DNA of 64,000 nucleotides from Trametes villosa. Lineage: Eukaryota > Basidiomycota > Agaricomycetes > Polyporales > Polyporaceae. Shown in pieces: positions 46,453-55,344 of the stretch. A program made the position numbers and the translations under genes. The notes under the pieces were generated by a model. That model did no database searches, was not told where the DNA came from, and saw only the letters and a program-made list of their open reading frames with translations. The number at the start of each line of letters is the position of its first letter. The stretch's first letter is position 1. The stretch covers positions 9,634,001-9,698,000 of the forward strand of contig PUDQ02000001.1 of NCBI GenBank assembly GCA_002964805.2, in the 5' to 3' direction.

Positions 46453-47848
46453 CTACAGCTTCGCGCCCTTCGTCGGCGCCGGCGTGGAGACGGGCGGGAC
46501 GTGGTCCTCGTGTAGTATACCCCAGATCGCCTGCGCGGTTCCGCGCGGGTCCTCCTGCACGACGAGGTGGCCCGCGCCCGCGATGCGCGTGATGCTCTTC
46601 AGCCCGCCCTGGGAGGAGTCGATGGTGCATGCGTGGATCTGCGGCGGACTAGGCGCGCCAGGAGGGAGCGCGAGCAGCGGGGAGGGGACGGAAGGTCAGA
46701 TATAGCTTGGGCACGCTCGAATAGAGGAAGACGTACACAATGTCGAGCACGGCGCCGAAGACGGCGTGCGTGGGGACGGCGTGGCACAGCGCCGGGAGCG
46801 CCTCGAGCGCCGCGAACGAATCCTCGTAGTGCGAGTACCCCGCTATCTCGTCCTTTACCGTCACCGCAAGCGCGACACCCTCCTCCTTGCCCGGGTATGC
46901 CGCCGCCGGCAGCTCGCGCAGCGCGTGTTCCTACTCGCGCACGAGAGTGAGCACTCCAACCCATACAAGAAGAGGGAGGGGAGAGGGACGTACAACAAAA
47001 ACGTCGAGCACGCGCGCGTCCCAGCGGCGGTACGGGAAGCGCTTTGCGAGCCACTCGCGCGCGGCCGCGCGCGAGGGCCAGACGTCGGTGCGCTGGCGGA
47101 CAGCCTCGGCGGCGCGCGTGAGCGGCGAGGCCTTGTCGAAGCGGACCGCGCGGAGGAGTGCGCGTGTCATGAGGCCTGGCTCGACGAGGATGAGGGAGGA
47201 GTAGGGGAGGGTGGCGGGGGTGTAGCCTTCGGCGGACTGGATTCTGTGAGATGTACGTGAGGACGCATAGCGAGGCAAGAACCGAAGATACCTACAGGAT
47301 GCACGCCCCCGCGGAGTGCCCGACGCCGACGACGCTGGTGCCTTCTATGAGCCCAGACTTGAGGAGGACTTGCAGACCGCGGGCCCATTGTCGTCCATCT
47401 ATGAGAGGAATTGGATAGAATATCCTCAGACCAGCAAATAGTACAGCCTACCAGGTCCCTCGGGGTAAGTTTGCAAAAGCGACTCGGCTGAGCGGCCATG
47501 ACTTAGGGCGTCCATGCACCACGCTTCGACAATGGTGAACGCGTCATTCGAGACGGTCTTATCCAGCTCGAAGAGGTGTTCGATGGTAGGTAGCCATGTT
47601 TCCTTGTCTGTAGTTCAACGCCATGAGAGGAGATAGTATGACGACCTTGTGGGGGATAACATACGCGAGGCGACGCAGTGGAGGAACACCAGCGACAGAC
47701 GTCGACTAGGCTGCGGAATGGGCTGGACGGGCACTTTCTTCTTCGCCGAAACCGGAGTCGCCTGAGGCGTAGCTCTAACAAATGAAAGTGCAAGTCCGCC
47801 GTCGGCCTCGAGGCCCTTTAGAGTGTACTCCTTGGTGTCGAGCTTCAT
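46453..47848 (-). CDS. Alpha/beta hydrolase, copy 2
   Basis: The start is ATG 47848 (MKLDTKEYTLKGLEADGGLA) and the stop TAG at 46453-46455 follows APTKGAKL. It shares the whole plan of the hydrolase at 29493-30818: GGLALSFVRA, LSLVFLHCVAS, EAWCMDALSHGRSAE, the nucleophile elbow SVVGVGHSAGAC, LILVEPGLMTRALLR, RQRTDVWPSRAAAREWLAKR, EIAGYSHYEDSFAALE and the catalytic-His segment IAGAGHLVVQEDPRG. It differs by an insertion of Lys/Pro residues (KKKVPVQPIPQPSRR) before the first core strand. The His-x-Val/oxyanion loop reads LHCVAS instead of LHGVAS, so one oxyanion Gly is replaced by Cys. The Ser and His are retained, so activity is likely. It sits between the two DUF6534 genes in opposite orientation. 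Confidence 0.87.
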
Positions 47849-49969
47849 GGTGGCGTCGAGCTAGGTTGAAGACGCGGCGCAGAAGGGTGCGCCGGTACAC
47901 GCCCGCCGCCGGGGGAGGAAGCATGATGGCCATGTGAGAGTCCCCTTCCCGGTTGTTCAGGATAGGGTGCCGCGATAAATTCACCAGCATTATTAACTAA
48001 CAGTTCGAAACTATTAGCACCCCGAAGGCATTTGTCACAAGGGTCAATAACAGTTGCTAATGAGCGGTTACAAACTGGTTACAAATGATTTGTGACAGTA
48101 TTCAACAGGTTAGAAACTGTTTGAAAGCCCCCGCCCCCTCATCGGCTCGCGAGTTGGCCTTCTGAGATCGTTCATGAGCCGGCGATCGCGCTTGGGCGCC
48201 GGGCAGCCGTCTCCTCGCCCTCCGCATCCCCATAGGAGCCTCCAGCCCCCCGGGACACCCCGCCGAGGAGGTCAGGTCGTGCTTCGCCTTAGTAATTATT
48301 CGCCACTAATTCACCGCCCCTCCTGGGCCCGTTCATAACACACAGTTACTAACACGGTTAATAAACAGCTGCCAGTGTTAGAAAGCAGGCAATTTTGGGC
48401 GGTACCCTATTCAGGAAGGTACCGGGCGGTAACCCTAACCTTGTTTCTGCGGTGGGCGCGCCACGCCAAGACGCCGCGACGCCTTTGTGGCGTTCCCGTA
48501 CACCTTTTTGCTACCATCCACTCATGCATGCCTATTCATTATATCTTTTTTACACACAATCATGCAGGCCATACTGCCGTTGCTTCCGGACACCCCTTAT
48601 GGCCATCTGCAGCGAACTGCAGCGCCCTTCCTTCGATATCGACGCCCAGGTGAGTCGCAATATCCGTTTGCGAGAGGTCACGGTGCTATATGTGGCACGT
48701 ACGCATCGTCTTCCTCTCGGAAAGCCTGTATGCTGGTCTGAGAATAACTAGGTTTGGCAGGTACGTGCACATCGACCCTGTTTCTGTCACAACAGGCCGG
48801 AGCCGGACATATGCTCGCGAAGCACGGAGGGTACTACCAACTGTCAACCCCCTTGGACGAGGGCGGAATATACGTCATCTCTGGATAATGATAGTCCGCG
48901 GGGGAGAGTATCTTGCGCCTGTGTAAAACACGATGCAGCGCAGGTACAGCGACGACGGCGACATCAAGATGCGGGGACACAACGCTCCCATCGCCGAGTG
49001 CGCTGAAGTCGAATACGGTGGGCGCGGTGCCTCTTCCAAATGCGTCTGGACACGCAGATAGGGTCGTTTTGACAAATGAGGTGCGGCCCTTTTACCACGC
49101 TACCTCTTCGGCCACTGGCTAAAACAAGTGATACAGGGCGTTTCGGACATTGCGAAGTCGAAGATATCTCGGCAAGTCCTGTCTGGCTGTTAGCGAATTC
49201 GAAGGTAAGTAGGTCCGGCGTCGGCGTCGGCGATGCGCGAAGTGCGAAGCCGCTGAGCTGCGTTTCGCATTCACGTTCGGATTCGCGCAGTCCCATCGTG
49301 GAGCAATACAGACAGAACGCAGCGACTCCTCGCGGGAGCCCATCGTGCCGCTGATGAACAAGCGTCGAAGCACCAGCGGCGGCCCTACCCTGACAGAACT
49401 TTGCAGGTGCTTCTGCATATTGCATGATGCTCCCTCTGCGCTAGGCCCAGTCGAGTGCACCATTCCCAAAATACGCGCATGGGAGTAATGCACAGCATCG
49501 GTGGGAAGCGTAGCAAGAACACCGTGACCTTGCTCCGACTACCTCTCGGAGTTTCCCTACTCCATGGCATCGAGACTACTGTCGTGCTGTAACCACAGCG
49601 GGGGTCAGGGCGCTGGCCGGTAGTTTGCCCCTGCTTCCATGCCAGCCTGCGTTCTGGTGACTGTAAGCGCAACTCGGGATGCGCGGGGGAAGCAACTCCT
49701 CCCCGACACATGCTCGGGCTGGAGACTCGGAACATTCGAAGCAAAGGTGCGGCGCTAGACCACAGTCCTGGTGACCTCGCCCATACAGACGCCTTTTAGA
49801 GCGCTGATTAACCGTTACATTGCAGCGAGGACCGCCCGCCCACTACAGCGCCCGCATTCGCTCGCAGTCCCACCGCTTTTGCTCTTTCAGACGGGCCAGA
49901 CCAGACGACTAGCCCAGTATCGCAAGCAGCCCATCGCCTCAACCTCCCGCATTCACCACCGTCATCGCC
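47849..49969. repeat. AT-rich block, then upstream part of duplicated unit B (from about 48.77 kb)
   Basis: The first part (47990-48130 and 48280-48400) is unusually AT-rich for this window, full of short related words such as TTACAAA, ACAGTTACTAAC and GGTTAATAAACAG, and flanks a GC-rich core; it may be a small non-autonomous repeat. From about 48.77 kb to 49.97 kb the sequence is similar to 42.72-44.10 kb, forming the upstream half of the second DUF6534 unit. No gene could be modelled; short frames such as FCLYCSTMGLRESE on the minus strand mirror those of unit A. Confidence 0.5.
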
Positions 49970-52029
49970 ATGCCTGACGGGGCACCAGACCTCCGCTTCA
50001 CTGCCGGTTCTGTCCTCATTGGCACCTACCTCGCCACCGCGTGAGCACTCGGTCTCCTCTCGTTGCGCTTACGCGCCCCACTGAAACACCCCTCCGACCA
50101 TTTTTAAGCATGTATGGCGGCACCATCTTCCAGATGTCGCACTACTACAGGACCAGCTGGCGTAAGGACACCTGGTGGCTGAAAGGATATGTGAGTTGAC
50201 CTCAATACACTCGTACTTCGTCAATGTTGAGGGCGCCGTCTGACAACGAATGTATATAGGTATTCTACATCTGGTGAGGACGACATCGCACCTTGACTTG
50301 ATATCTATCTGATAGCTGAAACGTTGTTTCCAGGATGGTCGAGACTGTCCACACGTACCTCGACTGCTCGTACATCTGGCGGTCCGCAATTGCGGAGTTC
50401 GGCAACCCGCTGGCATGGTCCTCTACAACGAAGTTCGTACTGTCAACTTCCGACTACGCCACGCGGTAGCTAACGAGTGTTTTGGATACAGGCAGGACGA
50501 CGTGAGTTCTGTCCGACTGCGGGAATGATAGTTACGACGTGTGCTGACGCGCAACCGGCGTGTAGATGGTACCACTCATAACGGTGCGTTCGCTCATCTC
50601 CTCTTAGGATAGTGTCGTGATTGCTCAATATATGCCTCCATGTTATAGGGCTTAATCATGATTTCCGTTCATTTGTGAGTACCGACGTCTATTAAACGAG
50701 CCGAACGAAATTCTGAAGTATTTCATGGGTTAGATTCTACGTTCGGCGACTTTGGATCCGTGCGTCTCCTGTCCATCCCCTCGTATCCGACCACACTAAC
50801 ACAGTGTCCCCGTAGTGAGTAACAAGAACATCTTCCTTTGCGGCATAGTGGTGCGCACATCACTACCAAGCTCCTTGAATGCGATACGAACTGAGAATGT
50901 CTCCTGCAAGACGCTTCTCGCGTTCGCCCATTTCTTCCTCGAGATCAGTGAGTGATTTCGCCTTCCAGCCACCCCGTTCATCGTGTCTGACAGGTTCGCT
51001 GCAGCCGTCATCACCCTTACGTGCGTCGCATATATAATCCTTCTCATCCAAGGATGTCACAAATTTAACGCTCCTCATGCAGAACCCGATTCCCGAGCTT
51101 CACTCAGTTCCACAAGACAACGGTGAGCGGATCACGCCACACGCTAAACGACTATGGCTAACTCGGGTGCAGCCGTACTACACCGGCTCGCTCGCCATCG
51201 CGGCCGCGGACGACCTCATCATCGCCGCGTCCTTGTGCTACTTCTTGTATACCCGCCGGACGGGCGTCCGAGGGTACGTCCTCTCTGAGTAACTGCTCGC
51301 TCGCGGTACATCCTCTTACGTGTGGAGGAAGCACGGACACGCTCGTGAACAGGATCATCACGTACTCGATCATGACTGGCGCGCTCACGAGGTAGGTCTC
51401 GCCGTCCGCAGATACAAATTTCACTCTTGTGCTCACTTTCTTTGTGTAGCGTTGTCGACATTGCGAACCTTGTCTGCGTATGTGTACGTCTCACCCTTGG
51501 CATACTTTGAACTTGACGCGCCCCTGCAGTTCGTTACGATGCCCAACAACCTCGTCTACCTTGGCCTCTTCGACTGCGTTCCCCTCCGTACGTGCTCCTA
51601 CCTGCCGTATCACCCAAGTGTCGTCTTTTCTGACCTTGCTTCGGCAGTATATGTCATATCTTTCCTCGCAATGTCAGTGATCTCTTCCGTGATCGTACTG
51701 CTACGCAGGCTGACCACTGACGGAACCCTATGCCTACAGGCTGAACGCACGCGAGCATCTGCAGAAGATCTCGGTGGCGGGCACGACGAACACTTCCGGC
51801 GCAGTCTCAACCCTCGCCATCGGCGCCCCCGGCCAGCGTGAGCGCCGCGGGGTTGACCCCGTCTCGAGCAAGGTGCGTGCGTTTCTTGTCCGGCGAGCAT
51901 ACACCCATACCATGCTAACGCGTGGCGGGGAAGCTGGTGTTTGGGTTCCCGAGCACGATCACGACGTCTGTGACGACGGACACGATGCAAGAGAGCATGG
52001 AAGAGCGTGCGGGCAGCGAGACGGTCTGA
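49970..52029 (+). CDS. DUF6534-type multi-pass membrane protein, copy B
   Basis: The ATG at 49970 (MPDGAPDLRFTAGSVLIGTY) begins a gene with the same exon plan as copy A. The matching short exons are 50260-50273 (14 nt), 50492-50501 (10), 50566-50583 (18), 50649-50674 (26) and 50734-50759 (26). Membrane-type segments are MYGGTIFQMSHYYRTSW, ETVHTYLDCSYIWRSAIAEF, GLIMISVHLFYVRRLWI, NKNIFLCGIVVRTSL, TLLAFAHFFLEI, and the DUF6534 core SLAIAAADDLIIAASLCYFL, ITYSIMTGALTSVVDIANLV, FVTMPNNLVYLGLFDCVPL and FLAMLNAREHLQ. The tail ends MEERAGSETV. Protein-level conservation with copy A is strong while introns have drifted, so both copies appear to be under coding constraint. Function unknown; plasma or internal membrane location expected. 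Confidence 0.85.
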
Positions 52030-52592
52030 ATTACCTTCCTCGCCGATGTGATTTTGTTTGGGAAGTGCCTCCATGCGTCCCGTCGTGGTGTTAGATTCGG
52101 TGTACTCGCAATATGCTTGTGTATGTGTTGTACGAGGAGTCGCTCTGTGACCCGTCTTGCTTGCGTTCATGTAGTATCTCACATTCTCGTCTCCACTCTT
52201 CCGAGAGTCGACATATCTTATGCTAGCACCTCGAAAATGGTCACTGAACTACGAGCGTCGTAGTCAAGAACGCCTGGTCGCTCGTCCCGACCTTCACCGT
52301 GAACTGCCCGGCCTCGACCGCCCACTTGCCGTCCAGCGTTCAAACCGCGAGCTCGGTCGCGTGGGTCAATATGGCTGCACTTACTCACAGCTCCTTAGGC
52401 GTTAGGTACGAAGTCGGCGCGGACTGAAAATAGAGGCGCGCAGTGATTGTGACATAATGAGGAAGTGAGAATCAGACGAGGATACGCGGGGATATTGTAC
52501 AGGGGTGGGCATCAACTACGCGTGCAATGATGGAATACTCTTTAATATCCTTGAGCTAGAATCGCTGAACTTCTCGTATCAAGCTTGGTGAT
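52030..52592. other. Intergenic region holding a GH3 fragment
   Basis: About 560 bases between copy B of the DUF6534 gene and the F-box-like gene. Its only recognised content is the broken GH3 end at about 52257-52410. Confidence 0.5.
52257..52410 (-). pseudogene. Broken copy of the last exon of a GH3 beta-glucosidase
   Basis: On the minus strand this reads ATELAV, stop, TLDGKWAVEAGQFTVKVG, TSDQAFLTTTLVV and then the normal terminal stop. It is nearly identical in DNA to the last exon of the intact GH3 gene at 55345-55500 (ATELAVWTLDGKWAVEPGQF). The Trp codon TGG has become TGA and the upstream part of the exon is altered. No other part of a GH3 gene is present here, so it is a fragment, probably left by a local duplication. 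Confidence 0.8.
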
Positions 52593-54157
52593 CTACGACG
52601 CATGCGCCAGCGGGATCTGCTCCACCGCGCCCTCCCCATACTCCACGTCCTCCCCGACCGTTGCAGAAGCATTCTCGCGCGCACGGTGCTCGATGAGCGA
52701 GACGGTGACGGTCTTCAACGAAAGCACCGCATCGCATATCCGGCGCGCGAGCGCGCGCAGGTCAAGGTCGCGCAAGTACTCTTCAGCGGGGTAGATATCC
52801 GGTAGTGGGAGGTTGAGGCGGCGCCTGGACTGGATCTCATTGGAGTCTGGCTTGAGCCCGGCGCAGGAGAACGTTAGCATGAAAGAGCGGAGAGACGACA
52901 TCTCGCTGAGGCCAGCGATCAACTCGTCCTGCAAGCCCATGCATACAACTCAGCCATAATAGATAGATGCAAGGGGCCAATGAAGTGACGTACTAATGCT
53001 TTTGCCACGTCCACATATCCCGGTTCGAGCATGTCCACGAAGGAGATCGTGAGCTTGAAACGATGCACGGAATTGGTGACATCGCCGCGCATGAGCTGCG
53101 TGAATTTGTCGTGAAAGAAAAGGCCCACGTCAAGGCCCTGTAACTCCAGATACGACGGGGACGTGTCCGCGAGAACCGAGCGTAGCATAGGCCCGTTCAT
53201 GTCCGCCCCGGTAGTATGGACGTGCATCTCTTCAACGGGACACATAAGCCCGAGCACGTAGTGGTCAGTGAGCGTGCCGTGCACAGAGCGGAGCGCGCCC
53301 CACGACCCTCCCTCCTCCAATGTCTGCTGCTTGTTCAGCTCCCGGAGTGTGCTGAATTCGTCTATCTTCACCCCGAACCTCCTGAACCACCGCGAGTCGC
53401 ACTTGAGCTTGACCGTCTGCACGTTCGGGAACGCGCGCGCGTAGTTCGCCGTGTCGGGGATCTCGTTCGCGTACAGCGCGAGCTCGGTGAGATCTGGATA
53501 GACCTCGTCGTACTCCTTGTAGGGCTCCTCGCTGTCGCTGTCGCAATCGCAGAAGTGCCCGATCAGAGACCGGAGCGTTGATTGGGAGTTGCGTAGTTGC
53601 AAGATGGGGTTGCGGTGGCCGCCATCGCTTTTCTCGCCGTTGTCGAAGGAGAAGGGAATCATCACGAGCTTCGCCGTCTCCAGATGCGACTTCATGGACA
53701 ACAGGAAAAGGTTCGTCCGCGGTCCGATCCCCGTAACCTCCATGTGCTTGACGTGTTCAAGAAGGGCGAATGCACCACTCAGCCCCGAGCCGGACATGAA
53801 GAAGTCTTCTGCATGGCGAATAGTGAGCTTCCGGATCTTCAAGTGCGTTTCGCACTCGACGATAAACTTCTCCAACATGCGGGCCGCCTCTTTTGAGAGT
53901 GAACCAGTAGAGATCTCCAGGATGGCGAGATAGCGAAAGCGCTGGGGATGCTCCGCTCGCATGAAGTCGACGAACGAAAGGATGCTCTTCCCGTGCTCGA
54001 GCGCCACAGCATCTTGGAGGAGAAACTGGGGCCCCCCGGCGTAAAGCTCGCGGGATGTTCGCATCATCCGGGAGACGGTGCGCTTGTCCGACACCGACAT
54101 GATATTCAGCAGTATGTCTCGGTTGAGTGCTGAGCGCGGCCTGGGAGTTGCATCCAT
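52593..54157 (-). CDS. F-box/LRR-like protein of Agaricomycete type
   Basis: Two exons, 54157-52994 and 52928-52593, give 499 aa. The N-terminus SALNRDILLNIMSVSDKRTV resembles the short F-box-like helix pair of agaricomycete proteins, followed by MMRTSRELYAGGPQFLLQDA. The rest has repeated leucine-rich strand/helix units (LKIRKLTIRHAEDF, VYPDLTELALYANEI, NVQTVKLKCDSRWF, SYLELQGLDVGLFF, RFKLTISFVDML, SLRSFMLTFSCAG) as in LRR substrate-binding domains. If the F-box is functional, it would recruit a substrate to an SCF ubiquitin ligase; the domain is weak by eye, so this is inference. The family is greatly expanded in mushrooms. A paralogue begins at 63910. Confidence 0.8.
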
Positions 54158-55344
54158 CTAGTAGAATCAAGGGTAGTATGAGCCAAGCCACGAGGATACA
54201 CGGTACGAGAGATAGGGGACGTATCGTCCGAGCGTTGTGGGGGAAAAGGATGTCTCCGCTCGCAGACGTTTACCGCTTTTATTCTGTCGAAGATCGTCTG
54301 AAAAGCAGCGCCCAACAGCACGAAGCTTGTCTCATATGGCGGGAGATGAAACATCATCCTGAAGAGATGCGGGGCTATGTGTGCGTTCCGCGCCGTGTCC
54401 ACTTCGAACAGGGAGGCTGCGCTGGATCATCTCCTATCATCTCCTCAGCGGTAGGCGCTACGGAACGACCCAGAACGGTGACTTACTGAGTAATTGTCTT
54501 GAGCCATATTTTCTCGAATCGGGAGTTGCAACATTTGGGCCTCTGTCTTTCATGTTGGTTGTCGGTAGTATCGAACGTAAGAGATCCTGAGGCCTGAGGC
54601 CAGAACGATGTAATCATGTATGCCAAGAGGGGGTGTAGAGGTCCCCCGTGGGAACGCCGGAATTCCAAATCGCGAGGGAATCGTGAACGGATTGGCGGGC
54701 GCTCGACCTGTGGCAGCAGTGTGGCTACGACCTTGCCGACGCCGCGAGCCCCGTACCTCCTCACGGCCTCCGCCTGTGCTAAGAGTCCTAAGAAGCGTGT
54801 ATGAGCCATTTATGAAGCCGTCCCATTTTTAGGAGTTTTTGTGCAAAAGTCGAGCGAACGAGCGAAGGGGCAGAGGAGGGTGCAAACTCCGCAGTTCCCA
54901 CGGGGACCTCTACACCCCCTCTCGCTGCACATCGTTGGAGCCTCCCTTCGGGAAAAACGATTGTCTGCCGCCCTCGAACGTGAGGCTGATTTACGAGCCT
55001 AGTTCCCGAGCACCATCGCGACATTCGTGGTGCCGGACAAGAGTGCGGGCGTGGAGGGGTGCGCGGGGAGAGAGGTGGTTTGAGGACCCTCTACTGGTGA
55101 TATTGCCTGAAACGCTCCCCAGTAGTTCACGATGTGCTGCGTGTGCCGATGGGTATGTAGTAAGTCTTTCCGGTACACACGCGAATAGCCTTGTGGTTGC
55201 TTTCGTGTGCTATCTCGACTTCCTAGTGACAATTCAATCGTGGCACCGCGGCGAACACTTTGAACCGGCATACAAGACATTCTCCCTCAAGCCGCTATTC
55301 CGTGAGTCGGCCCTGTGTCAGCTTCGTTTACGCTGCCGTGGTGG
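54158..55344. other. Intergenic with an inverted repeat
   Basis: About 1.2 kb between the F-box-like gene start and the GH3 gene end. It contains the inverted-repeat pair at 54627-54654 and 54894-54923; otherwise no gene is recognised. Confidence 0.5.
54627..54923. repeat. Inverted repeat, possible MITE-like element (about 300 bp)
   Basis: The left arm at 54627-54654 contains GGGGTGTAGAGGTCC followed by CGTGGGAAC, and the right arm at 54894-54923 is its inverted complement with one length difference in a C run. The 240-bp interior has no gene. Size and arm structure fit a small non-autonomous DNA transposon or a fossil hairpin. I could not find a clear target-site duplication. Confidence 0.65.

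Noticed and set aside
48428..48442. Telomere-like TAACCCTAACC
   Set aside because: Only about one and a half copies of the repeat are present; it is within chance expectation and genes continue on both sides.
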